Source: Trueperaceae bacterium
Lineage (GTDB): Bacteria > Deinococcota > Deinococci > Deinococcales > Trueperaceae
Direction: 5' to 3'
DNA length: 7,215 nt
Assembly (NCBI GenBank): GCA_007121175.1
Contig: SKMG01000424.1
Span: 1-7,215, forward strand
Below are positions 1-6,145 of the stretch, in pieces (position 1 is the stretch's first letter; each line of letters opens with the position of its first letter). Made by a program: the position numbers and the translations under genes. The notes beneath the pieces were generated by a model. It did no database searches, had not been told where the DNA came from, and saw only the letters and a program-made list of their open reading frames with translations.

Positions 1-28
1 CGGCGCAACTGCTGCCGACGCAACGATA

Positions 29-57
29 GCGGCCGGCTCCAGAGCGGAGCCGGCCGC
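29..57 (-). terminator. Hairpin terminator downstream of the fasciclin gene
   Basis: A perfect 12-bp inverted repeat, GCGGCCGGCTCC at 29-40 and GGAGCCGGCCGC at 46-57, encloses a 5-base loop. It begins 23 bases beyond the fasciclin stop codon in the direction of transcription, which is where an intrinsic terminator is expected. There is no clear U-tract after it on the minus strand (ATCGTTG follows), so it may be a weak or Rho-assisted terminator, or an mRNA 3'-end stabilising structure. The stem is seen directly; the role is inferred. Confidence 0.65.
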
Positions 58-80
58 GCTTCAGCACGGTGAAGCCTACG

Positions 81-1022
81 TCAATCGCTCGGCAGCAGCA
101 CCGAGTCGATCACGTGGATCACGCCGTTGGCGGTGAGGATGTCGGTGACGACGACAGTGGCGTCATTGACCTTGACCGCACCGTTCTCGAGGGCGACCGT
201 GACGTCGCCGCCGTTCAGCATCGTCACGTCGACCGGAGCGTCAGCCACGAGTCCGACCACCTGCGAGGCCAGGAGCGCGCCGGCGCCGGTCACGTGGTAG
301 AGCAGCACGTTCGTCAGCGCCTCCTGATCATCGAGCAGCCCCTGCAGCGCTCCGTCGGGCAGCGCGGCGAAGGCGGCGTCGGTGGGAGCGAAGACCGTGA
401 AGGGGCCCGCCGCGACGTCCGCGAGCGTGTCGAAGACGGTCGTGTCGGCCGCCAGGACCGCATCGACCAGCACGGTGAACTCCTCATCGTCGGCGGTGGC
501 GGCCTCGACGGCCACGTCGACGATCGTGCCCTTCGGCAGCAGCACCGTGTCGATGACGTGGATCACGCCGTTGCTGGCTTCGATGTCGGCGCTCTCGACG
601 CGCGCCACGCCGTCGATCAGCAGGTCGTCACCGTCGACGATGAAGTACAGCAGCTCCGCTCCGAGCGAGCGGGCCGATACGGCGGCGATGGCGTCGGTCG
701 ACGAGACGGCGCCGGCGACCACGTGCAGTTCCAGGACTTCGCGGACGTCTGCCTCGCTCAGCGTGGGCAGCACGGACGCGATCGCGGCAAAGGCGTCATC
801 GGTCGGCGCGAACACCGTGAAGGGGCCGGCGTCGTCGTCGGAGAGCGCCGTAGCGAGGTCCTCGGGCAGGATCGAGAGCAACGTCTCGAACACACCGGCA
901 TCGGCGGCAATGGCCGCGATGCTCTGGGGCTCGGGCTCCGGGTCCGGCGCGGGCTCCTGGCCGCAGGCGGCGAGTGCCGCCACGAGGGCAAGGATCATGA
1001 CGATTGTGGTCAGCTTCTTCAT
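81..1022 (-). CDS. Fasciclin (FAS1) two-domain lipoprotein
   Basis: Predicted surface lipoprotein of 313 residues. It has a lysine-bearing N-terminus, a hydrophobic stretch (about 4-19) and a lipobox LAAC with the lipidated cysteine at 20. An acidic, proline-rich linker (22-33) follows, then two FAS1 domains at about 34-164 and 170-312. Each domain carries the FAS1 signature: GPFTVFAPTD at 66 and again at 206, a leucine-rich stretch with a conserved His (LELHVV near 97, LYHV near 241), and a closing NGVIHVID block at 151 and 299. FAS1 domains are known to act in adhesion and matrix binding; the ligand here is unknown. The ATG at 1022 is chosen because GAGGAG lies 5 bases upstream. An in-frame GTG at 1028 overlaps that site and would add only two residues. 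The gene appears monocistronic: 135 bases separate it from the P450 stop, and a hairpin follows its own stop. Confidence 0.93.
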   Translation of the reverse strand: MKKLTTIVMILALVAALAACGQEPAPDPEPEPQSIAAIAADAGVFETLLSILPEDLATALSDDDAGPFTVFAPTDDAFAAIASVLPTLSEADVREVLELHVVAGAVSSTDAIAAVSARSLGAELLYFIVDGDDLLIDGVARVESADIEASNGVIHVIDTVLLPKGTIVDVAVEAATADDEEFTVLVDAVLAADTTVFDTLADVAAGPFTVFAPTDAAFAALPDGALQGLLDDQEALTNVLLYHVTGAGALLASQVVGLVADAPVDVTMLNGGDVTVALENGAVKVNDATVVVTDILTANGVIHVIDSVLLPSD

Positions 1023-1027
1023 GTGCA

Positions 1028-1033
1028 CTCCTC
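1028..1033 (-). promoter_or_regulatory. Ribosome binding site of the fasciclin gene
   Basis: GAGGAG on the minus strand, 5 bases before the ATG at 1022. It overlaps the alternative GTG at 1028, which favours the ATG. Confidence 0.75.
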
Positions 1034-1081
1034 AGATCGGGGATGGCTCGGCACCCTAGGGGCGCGAACTCCGGCGTCCTT

Positions 1082-1110
1082 AGACTATCCCCTGAGCACC
1101 GGGCCGTGAA
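1082..1110 (-). promoter_or_regulatory. Possible promoter of the fasciclin gene
   Basis: Upstream of the fasciclin gene the minus strand reads TTCACG (1110-1105), 17 bases, then TAGTCT (1087-1082), with an overlapping GATAGT. The -35 matches the sigma-70 consensus at four of six positions; the -10 is poor. Position and spacing are suitable for this gene, but the match is weak and could be chance. Confidence 0.2.
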
Positions 1111-1157
1111 CCGCACCGTGAGCCACAATCGCCGCGCGAAACGGTCTGGGGTAGTCG

Positions 1158-2525
1158 CTAGCGCTCCCGCACGAACATCGGCATCCCGCCTTTCGGCCGG
1201 AGCGTCACCTGCGGCATCATCTGCGGCCGATGGTCCGATACCCGTTCCAATCCGAAGCGCTGCGCCAGCAGCGCCACGATCAGCCGCGCCTCCATGAGCG
1301 CCAGATCGCGACCGATGCACAGGTGCGGGCCGGCGCCGAAGGGCAGGTAGGCGAAGCGATGGCGCCCCGCAGACCGGTCGGGCAGGAAGCGATCCGGGTC
1401 GAACCGCGTCGGTTCGGGCCACCAGCGCCGGTCGCGGTGCGCGACATAAGGGGAGATCAAGAGCGACGTGCCGCGCGCGATCGGATAGCCGCACACGACG
1501 TCGTCCTCCACCGACTCGCGGGCGTACATCCACGTGGGGCTGTAGAGCCGCAACGTCTCGGACAGTATCCGGTCGGTGTACTCGAGCCGCTGTACGTCCT
1601 CCAGCGACGGTGCACGCCCACCGAGCACCACACGGAGCTCGGCCAGCAGGTCCGACTCGATTTCCGGCAGCGTCGCGAGCACGTACCAGACCCACGTGAG
1701 GAGCGTCATGGTCGTTTCGTGGCCGGCGAAGAAGATCGTCATGACCTCGTCGCGGACCTGCGTATCGGTCATTCCCTCGCCCGTGTCCGCGTCGCGCGAC
1801 GCGAGCAGCATGTCGAGCAGGTCGTGCGCTTCGGCACTCCGCTGTCGCTCGGGTCGCTCGCGCCGCTCGCGAATGAGGTCGTACACGATCGCGTCGAGTA
1901 CGCGGCGGGCCCGCAGGAAGCGGCGGTTGGCCGGAGTGGGCACGCGCAGCGGCGGGGCGAGGGGAGTGCGGCCGTGCCAGTAGATGAAGTGCTGCGCGAC
2001 GTCGAACGCCTCGCCCAGGACGTCGAGCCGGTCTCGCACGTCCTCGCTGAACATCGCCTCCACCACGATGCGTAGCGTGAGCTTCATCATGTCGTCGGCG
2101 ACGTCGACGGGCTGGTTGCCGGCGGCTGCGCGGCCCCAGCTCTGCGCGGTCTCCTCCGCTCGCGCCACGATGAGATCTGCGAAGCGTGCCACCCGCTGGC
2201 GGTGGAAGGCCGGCTGCATCAGCCGGCGCTGACGCAGCCAGCTCTCGCCGTTGTTGAGCGCCAGCCCGTTACCCAGCAGCAACCGGGCCGAGTCGACGCT
2301 GCGGCCGCGCACGTAGTTACGGTGGTTGTCTTGCAGAACGTGCTTGATCGCGTCGGGCTCCGTGATCAGCACGAGCTTCTTGAGGCCGAAGTCGAGCAGC
2401 GCCACACCGCCGTGCTCGGAGGCGGTGCGCTCGAAGAAGCCCAGCGCGTCCTGCGCCATGCTCGGCAAGACGCCGAGCAGCGGCACGCCGCGCGGGCCGG
2501 TGAGCGTCCTGGTAGGCGTGGTCAT
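1158..2525 (-). CDS. Cytochrome P450
   Basis: Haem-thiolate monooxygenase of 455 residues, the usual length for a soluble bacterial P450, with no membrane anchor. All family landmarks are visible: I-helix oxygen-activation motif AGHETT at 267-272, K-helix ExxR (ETLR, 323-326), the PERF-like FDPDRF near 385-390, and the haem loop FGAGPHLCIG with the axial cysteine at 403. From memory, the C-terminal third resembles Thermus CYP175A1 (LxPxW after ETLR, SPYV, a closing QVTLRPxGG), a beta-carotene hydroxylase; this was not aligned, so the substrate is open. A fatty-acid or terpenoid substrate is equally possible. No ferredoxin or reductase gene is nearby, so electrons must come from elsewhere in the genome. 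The ATG at 2525 has GGGAG 7 bases upstream; an upstream GTG at 2567 would add 14 residues of low-complexity sequence. The stop is TAG. It lies 81 bases downstream of a membrane-protein gene on the same strand, so weak co-transcription is possible. Confidence 0.95.
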   Translation of the reverse strand: MTTPTRTLTGPRGVPLLGVLPSMAQDALGFFERTASEHGGVALLDFGLKKLVLITEPDAIKHVLQDNHRNYVRGRSVDSARLLLGNGLALNNGESWLRQRRLMQPAFHRQRVARFADLIVARAEETAQSWGRAAAGNQPVDVADDMMKLTLRIVVEAMFSEDVRDRLDVLGEAFDVAQHFIYWHGRTPLAPPLRVPTPANRRFLRARRVLDAIVYDLIRERRERPERQRSAEAHDLLDMLLASRDADTGEGMTDTQVRDEVMTIFFAGHETTMTLLTWVWYVLATLPEIESDLLAELRVVLGGRAPSLEDVQRLEYTDRILSETLRLYSPTWMYARESVEDDVVCGYPIARGTSLLISPYVAHRDRRWWPEPTRFDPDRFLPDRSAGRHRFAYLPFGAGPHLCIGRDLALMEARLIVALLAQRFGLERVSDHRPQMMPQVTLRPKGGMPMFVRER

Positions 2526-2532
2526 GGTCTGA

Positions 2533-2537
2533 CTCCC
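2533..2537 (-). promoter_or_regulatory. Ribosome binding site of the P450 gene
   Basis: GGGAG on the minus strand, 7 bases before the ATG at 2525. It supports that start over the GTG at 2567. Confidence 0.6.
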
Positions 2538-2606
2538 GTCCTCGAGCGTCGTCCGGCTGTTCGCCACCCGCGAGCCGCGGCGAAACCCTGTCGCGATGCG
2601 CCGATG

Positions 2607-3071
2607 CTAACCGCGACCTGCTCTGACCCGCGGGCGTGAAGGACCGCGAGGGCGCAGGACGTCGCGCGCGAGCGCGACGCTGCCGAGGCCGGTTGCCACC
2701 ATCGCCGCGAGGAACAGCACGAACAGGCTTAGGACCAGCACGAGCGGCCAACCCTGCGGGGCCCGGTCGCCGGCTGCCAGGCCCGTTGCGATCGCGGCGC
2801 CCTGCGCCGATAACAGCGCGAGCGCCGTGACGATCGCCCCGCCGATCACCAAGACCCGGCGGCGGCGCAGGCGTACGGCCGCCACCATCGACGACAGGGC
2901 GCCCGCGAGGAACAGCGGGAAGAGCTCCGCCGGCATCAGGAAGTCGAACAGGAAGCGACCTGCGCTGAACGAGGCGAGGAGCGACAACAGTACCGTCAGC
3001 GCCAGCGGCGAGCACACCAGCAGCGCACCAGCGACGGAGAGGACGCGGTCGATCGTTCGCGACGACGGCAT
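2607..3071 (-). CDS. Four-helix integral membrane protein of unknown function
   Basis: Not recognised as a named family. The 154-residue product is mostly hydrophobic, with four likely transmembrane segments at about 10-34, 40-68, 73-100 and 108-134. Arginine-rich cytoplasmic-type loops flank them (RLRRRR near 67-72; an Arg/Pro-rich tail from 137 to the end). By the positive-inside rule, both the RLRRRR loop and the C-terminus should be cytoplasmic. No catalytic motif or ligand-binding signature is visible. The ATG at 3071 is preceded by GGGAG at 7-base spacing. A longer frame to 3143 would add 24 residues dominated by Arg and Ala that look like untranslated GC-rich DNA. It sits between another membrane-protein gene 143 bases upstream and the P450 81 bases downstream. 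Strong hydrophobic patterning makes it convincing as a gene. Confidence 0.75.
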   Translation of the reverse strand: MPSSRTIDRVLSVAGALLVCSPLALTVLLSLLASFSAGRFLFDFLMPAELFPLFLAGALSSMVAAVRLRRRRVLVIGGAIVTALALLSAQGAAIATGLAAGDRAPQGWPLVLVLSLFVLFLAAMVATGLGSVALARDVLRPRGPSRPRVRAGRG

Positions 3072-3078
3072 CAGGCGT

Positions 3079-3083
3079 CTCCC
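3079..3083 (-). promoter_or_regulatory. Ribosome binding site of the four-helix membrane protein gene
   Basis: GGGAG on the minus strand, 7 bases before the ATG at 3071. It decides against the longer frame that starts at 3143. Confidence 0.55.
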
Positions 3084-3101
3084 TCGGAGGCGTCCGTCAG
3101 C

Positions 3102-3119
3102 CCTGGCGCGCCTGGCGCG
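3102..3119 (+). repeat. Tandem 9-bp duplication, CCTGGCGCG twice
   Basis: Two perfect adjacent copies of CCTGGCGCG (3102-3110 and 3111-3119) lie in the 143-base gap between the two membrane-protein genes. Only two units are present, so this may be a small slippage event. The rest of the gap is GC-rich, with short inverted repeats such as GCCGC/GCGGC at 3169-3180 that could act as a weak terminator for the upstream gene. Confidence 0.5.
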
Positions 3120-3214
3120 GGCGCGACCCGCGGCCGACCACACGAGCTGCGCGCGAGCGCGCTGAGGTGCCGCAGGCGGCGCCGACGGGCTCAGCGTTCA
3201 CTCCAGCCGTGGGC

Positions 3215-3742
3215 TCACGCTCCAGGGGCCGGCGCCTTCGTACCGCGCATGCCCGCAATCGCGCCAACCGCGAGCAACATGAGCAAGCCGGGCCACCCCA
3301 CGCTCAGGGCCGTACTTAGCGTCGCCAGCGGCTCCGCGCCCGGGAACACGATCGGGCGCGCGACCAGGGTGGCGGCCAGGTAAGCGACAGGGCCCAGGAA
3401 GCGTGCCAGCGACACCGGCAGGTAGCGAACGGCGAGCACCACCAGCAGCGTGAACAGCACCAGCTCGATCAGCACGGTCGGCAGCATCGGCCCGGCGGGC
3501 ATCCCGGTCACGAACCGGTTGAGCAGCGGCGCGATCACCGCCACCGCCAGCGCCGGGACCGGCGCCCCGCGCAGCACCAGCACCAGGCCGACGTAGAAGA
3601 TCGGCAGGAGCCGCGCGCCGTGCGGCGGACCGCCGTCAGCCGGGATCAGGTGCACCAGGAACGGCAGCACGAAGGCCGCCGTGAGCCCGACGGTCACGGT
3701 CGCGATGCTGCGTACCCAGGGGCGGTCGAGCGCGATGGTCAT
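3215..3742 (-). CDS. Multi-pass membrane protein, possibly an ECF-transporter S-component
   Basis: A 175-residue, very hydrophobic protein with about five or six membrane helices (roughly 11-33, 45-60, 64-80, 87-106, 112-130, 148-166). Size, helix count and glycine/proline-rich helices fit the substrate-binding (S) components of energy-coupling-factor vitamin transporters. The central pattern LLPIFYVG followed by APLLNRFVTG and an ELVLF helix resembles uncharacterised S-component-like proteins from memory. No EcfA or EcfT partner is in the window, and no riboswitch was seen upstream, so any substrate is unknown. A generic membrane protein is the alternative. The ATG at 3742 has AGGAGG 6 bases upstream, the best ribosome site in the window. 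The longer frame to 4000 would run through the divergent promoter region and into the opposite gene, and is rejected. The gene is divergent from the protease gene across 173 bases. Confidence 0.8.
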   Translation of the reverse strand: MTIALDRPWVRSIATVTVGLTAAFVLPFLVHLIPADGGPPHGARLLPIFYVGLVLVLRGAPVPALAVAVIAPLLNRFVTGMPAGPMLPTVLIELVLFTLLVVLAVRYLPVSLARFLGPVAYLAATLVARPIVFPGAEPLATLSTALSVGWPGLLMLLAVGAIAGMRGTKAPAPGA

Positions 3743-3748
3743 GGCACT

Positions 3749-3754
3749 CCTCCT
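3749..3754 (-). promoter_or_regulatory. Ribosome binding site of the S-component-like gene
   Basis: A full AGGAGG on the minus strand, 6 bases before the ATG at 3742. It decides the start against the frame that reaches 4000. Confidence 0.8.
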
Positions 3755-3757
3755 GTC

Positions 3758-3837
3758 GTGTCGCCGGGCGCGAGCGGGCGTGTCGCCGACACCGCCGCGG
3801 TTAGACCGCGATAGGCCCGGTTGGCGGCTCTGCCGCC
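3758..3837. promoter_or_regulatory. Repeat cluster in the divergent intergenic region (candidate operators)
   Basis: The 173-base gap between two divergent genes holds three perfect short inverted repeats in a row. They are GTGTCG-C-CGACAC (3780-3792), CGCGGT-TAG-ACCGCG (3796-3810) and GGCGGC-TCT-GCCGCC (3823-3837). A 9-bp direct repeat GTGTCGCCG occurs at 3758-3766 and 3780-3788, exactly 22 bases apart, about two helical turns. The arrangement is compatible with regulator binding sites controlling one or both genes, or with RNA hairpins in the leader of the minus-strand gene. The repeats are seen; function is inferred, and short GC palindromes are common by chance in DNA this GC-rich. Confidence 0.35.
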
Positions 3838-3903
3838 CATGATAGACGCCCGCCCGAGCCTCGTGGGGCCCACGCGAGCCGATCGCGCCCAGCCTCGCCG
3901 CAG

Positions 3904-3909
3904 TACGAT
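3904..3909 (+). promoter_or_regulatory. Possible -10 element of the protease gene
   Basis: TACGAT lies 6 bases before the ATG at 3916. A transcription start at normal distance from this -10 would fall at or next to the ATG, implying a leaderless message. No good -35 is visible at 17 bases upstream (GATCGC). Confidence 0.2.
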
Positions 3910-3915
3910 GGAGGC

Positions 3916-4959
3916 ATGCAACGTGAGGCACCGCGCGGGCGCATTGCGGGCGACCGAGATCGGACGCCTGCGACGTCGGTCTGCGTGCGAGCGCCGGCAT
4001 CCGCCGCTCGCCTCCGACTCCTGCTTCCGATCATCATCGTCGTGTCTGTGGGCATCAGCATGAGCGGCGCGCAAGCACGGTCTACGATCGCGGCCATCGG
4101 CTTGGCATCGACCGTGACCGTTGAGACACAGGACCACTGGGGCCGGCACCTGGGTCAAGGCAGCGGATTCGTGATCGCAGCTGGCCTGATCTTGACCAAC
4201 GCACACGTGATCGGTGGTTCGACCTCGGTGCAGGTGCGGTGGGTCGAGGGCGGTGGCGCCGCGGTCGAGGCGCAGATCCTCCACAGCTGTCGCGGGCGCG
4301 ATCTCGCACTCCTCGGGTTCGATTTCGCCGTCGGTCCAGCGCTGGTCTTGCGCACCGAGGATGCGCCCGCCATTGGTGATGACGTGTACGTCGTCGGAAG
4401 CCCGTACGGCCTGGAGGGCACGTTCAGCGCGGGTCTGGTGAGCAGCTACCGCCACTCCGGCGGCGAGCTGCTGATGCAGATCACCGCACCGGTCTCTCCA
4501 GGCAGCAGCGGCGGGCCCGTCTTGGATGACAACGCGCGCGTCGTCGGCGTCGTGGTCTCGGGTGTGCGTGCAGGGCAGAACCTGAACTTCGTGATCCCCA
4601 CGTCAGTGGTCATGAGCTTCCTCGAGGAGCATCCCGCGTCGGGCACTGTCGCGGCTACGAAGACGGTAGGGAACGACGCACGACCGAGCTTCGACTGCGA
4701 TCGCGCGTCCACGTGGTCAGAACACGCGATCTGCTCGTCCGCCGAGCTCGCCGCATTGGACGTCGCTCTGAACCAGAGTTATGCCAACGTCAGGACCACG
4801 CTCGATGCCGAGCAGTTCGAGCGCGTGCGAGCCGACCAGAGATCCTGGCTGGTCCGGCGTGAAGCATGCGCTGACCATGCTGCGCGAGAACAGCGCCTCG
4901 GCTGCCTGGCTCGAGCGATGGAGTCGAGAACGGCGGAACTCGATCGTCTGACACGTTGA
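3916..4959 (+). CDS. Exported trypsin-like serine protease fused to an LprI-like domain
   Basis: A 347-residue two-part protein. An Arg-rich N-terminus leads into a hydrophobic segment (35-51) ending in AQA, a likely signal peptide or anchor. The protease part (about 60-240) is of the HtrA/Deg (S1C) type: His97 in LTNAHVIGG, Asp129 in CRGRDLALL and Ser198 in SPGSSGGP form a complete triad. There is no PDZ domain. The C-terminal part (about 258-345) matches the LprI/DUF1311 pattern: cysteines at 261, 273, 318 and 330, ALDVALNQSY, and QRSWLVRR before the third cysteine. LprI of Mycobacterium tuberculosis is a lysozyme-inhibiting lipoprotein, and the family is envelope-associated. The fusion suggests an envelope protease whose second domain binds a partner or target. 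The start is uncertain: GGAGG lies only 1 base before the ATG at 3916. A later in-frame GTG at 3985 would give a tidier signal peptide but has no Shine-Dalgarno sequence. The gene stands alone, convergent with the epimerase. Confidence 0.92.
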   Translation: MQREAPRGRIAGDRDRTPATSVCVRAPASAARLRLLLPIIIVVSVGISMSGAQARSTIAAIGLASTVTVETQDHWGRHLGQGSGFVIAAGLILTNAHVIGGSTSVQVRWVEGGGAAVEAQILHSCRGRDLALLGFDFAVGPALVLRTEDAPAIGDDVYVVGSPYGLEGTFSAGLVSSYRHSGGELLMQITAPVSPGSSGGPVLDDNARVVGVVVSGVRAGQNLNFVIPTSVVMSFLEEHPASGTVAATKTVGNDARPSFDCDRASTWSEHAICSSAELAALDVALNQSYANVRTTLDAEQFERVRADQRSWLVRREACADHAAREQRLGCLARAMESRTAELDRLTR

Positions 4960-4973
4960 TCGGCGGCCGGCAC

Positions 4974-4994
4974 AGCGGAGTCGCGCGATCCGCT
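4974..4994 (+). terminator. Weak hairpin after the protease gene
   Basis: AGCGGA (4974-4979) pairs with TCCGCT (4989-4994) around a 9-base loop that itself contains the palindrome TCGCGCGA. It starts 15 bases after the protease stop codon. There is no U-tract, so it is a weak candidate. Confidence 0.3.
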
Positions 4995-5034
4995 TCAGCG
5001 CCGTGCACTGCCACTTCGAGCGCGCCGGTCGGGC

Positions 5035-5068
5035 CACCGGCCGCATGATCGCCAGTACGCGGCCGGTG
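5035..5068. terminator. Candidate bidirectional hairpin between convergent genes
   Basis: A perfect 10-bp inverted repeat, CACCGGCCGC (5035-5044) and GCGGCCGGTG (5059-5068), with a 14-base loop, lies in the 139-base gap between the protease and epimerase stops. A second arm GCCGGT (5024-5029) can instead pair with ACCGGC (5036-5041), so two mutually exclusive stems are possible. The position is right for terminating both convergent transcripts. Neither side has a T-run, so termination is inferred from position and stem only. Confidence 0.45.
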
Positions 5069-5098
5069 TCGACTCGTGCTACGCCCCTCGACTGGCCC

Positions 5099-5941
5099 TC
5101 ACGCGTCGCGCCACGAATGCTGCGGCTTCCAGCCGAGCCGCTCCTCGATCCTGCGGCAACTGAACGCAGAGTCAAACGGCCCGTAATCCGGCGCGAAGCG
5201 AGCACCCGGCCCGTAGAGGCGTTCGATGGCATCCTGCACGGGCGTATCGAGGCAGGTGTCGGCGGCTGCGATCAGGAACACCTCGTGCCCCGCGATGTCG
5301 CCCTCGAGCCCCGCCCGGAAGGCGGTCGCCACGTCGCGCACGTCGATGTAGCTCCAGAAGTTGACGCCGCCCTCCGGGAAGTTGTCCCGCCGGTACTGCA
5401 GCACGTCGTAGCCGTCGGGCATGATCACGTTGTTGATGCGCAAGGAGCAGATGGTCATCGACGGGTACTGCCGCACCATCGAGTCCGCGATCAGCTCGCC
5501 CAAGTACTTGCTGAGCGCGTAGGCGTTCGGGGAGTCCACCCTATCGGTCTCGTCGAACGGGAACTGCGGCGGCAGCTCGTCGGTCGTCAGCCAGCCGGTC
5601 GCCATCTCGCTGCTCGCGTACACCAGCCTCGATGCGCCGACGTCGCCGGCGGCCTGCATCACGTTGTTGGTGCAGAGCACGTTGTTGTCGAACGTCTGAT
5701 GGCGCGGGAAACCGTGTGGCGACGGGTTCGCCGCCAAGTGGCAGACTCCCTCGGGCCGGAACTGCGACAAGACGTCGTACACCTCCCCGGCGTCGGTGAG
5801 GTCCAACTGCACGAACTCGCCCGGCAGGTCCGCCGGCGGTCGGGCCATGTCGAGGTTGATGACCTCATGACCACCCGCGACCAGTTCCCGCACCGTGTAG
5901 CTGCCGGCGCGGCCACTTCCACCTGTCACGATGACGCGCAT
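5099..5941 (-). CDS. NAD-dependent epimerase/dehydratase (extended SDR)
   Basis: A 280-residue cytoplasmic oxidoreductase of the extended short-chain dehydrogenase/reductase type, the class that includes nucleotide-sugar epimerases and dehydratases. The N-terminal Rossmann fold opens with MRVIVTGGSGRAGS, giving GxxGxxG at residues 7-13. Asp31 ends the second strand, as in NAD-preferring members. LDLTD (46-50) and HLAAN (68-72) are the usual later cofactor contacts. The catalytic set is present: Ser110/Ser111 in VYASSE, Tyr141 and Lys145 in YALSK. The substrate-binding end includes WSYIDVRDVA (196-205) and closes with LGWKPQHSWRDA. At 280 residues it is somewhat shorter than typical 310-330 residue members. 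The sugar or other substrate cannot be read from sequence, and no sugar-pathway genes adjoin. The ATG at 5941 has GGAGG 7 bases upstream; a frame extending to 6067 would add 42 residues before the Rossmann strand and is rejected. Confidence 0.93.
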   Translation of the reverse strand: MRVIVTGGSGRAGSYTVRELVAGGHEVINLDMARPPADLPGEFVQLDLTDAGEVYDVLSQFRPEGVCHLAANPSPHGFPRHQTFDNNVLCTNNVMQAAGDVGASRLVYASSEMATGWLTTDELPPQFPFDETDRVDSPNAYALSKYLGELIADSMVRQYPSMTICSLRINNVIMPDGYDVLQYRRDNFPEGGVNFWSYIDVRDVATAFRAGLEGDIAGHEVFLIAAADTCLDTPVQDAIERLYGPGARFAPDYGPFDSAFSCRRIEERLGWKPQHSWRDA

Positions 5942-5948
5942 GCACGTA

Positions 5949-5953
5949 CCTCC
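5949..5953 (-). promoter_or_regulatory. Ribosome binding site of the epimerase gene
   Basis: GGAGG on the minus strand, 7 bases before the ATG at 5941. It places the start directly at the Rossmann strand rather than 42 codons upstream. Confidence 0.75.
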
Positions 5954-6145
5954 ATCTGCCGCCGGGTGGTGCGGGCGCGGCGCGAGGCGTGCCGACGACC
6001 GCCAAACGTTGCCCTGGCTTGGCACCTCCAGGATAGGACGCCAGCAGCCAGCCCCAGCCGCGACCACGCCCGCTCGGCCTCGGCGGCCATATGCCCGTCA
6101 GCTACGTGCGAGCGGCCTCCATGCGACGGCCCGGCAGGTGAGCGG

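Noticed and set aside
69..1109. Plus-strand open frame of 346 codons opposite the fasciclin gene
   Set aside because: The minus strand encodes a clear lipoprotein with two FAS1 domains; the plus-strand product has no recognisable domain and a composition typical of antisense frames.
796..1695. Minus-strand frame of 299 codons overlapping both the fasciclin and P450 genes
   Set aside because: It is a different reading frame on the same strand as two genes with unmistakable domains, and its product is Arg/Ala-rich with no domain.
3151..3162. GCGCGC/GCGCGC palindrome between the two membrane-protein genes
   Set aside because: Alternating GC runs pair with themselves trivially; there is no T-run and no clear position-based reason to call it a terminator.
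3743..4455. Minus-strand frames opposite the protease gene and across the divergent region
   Set aside because: They overlap the catalytic coding region of the protease in antisense and lack any domain. The true minus-strand gene starts at 3742, with AGGAGG in front.
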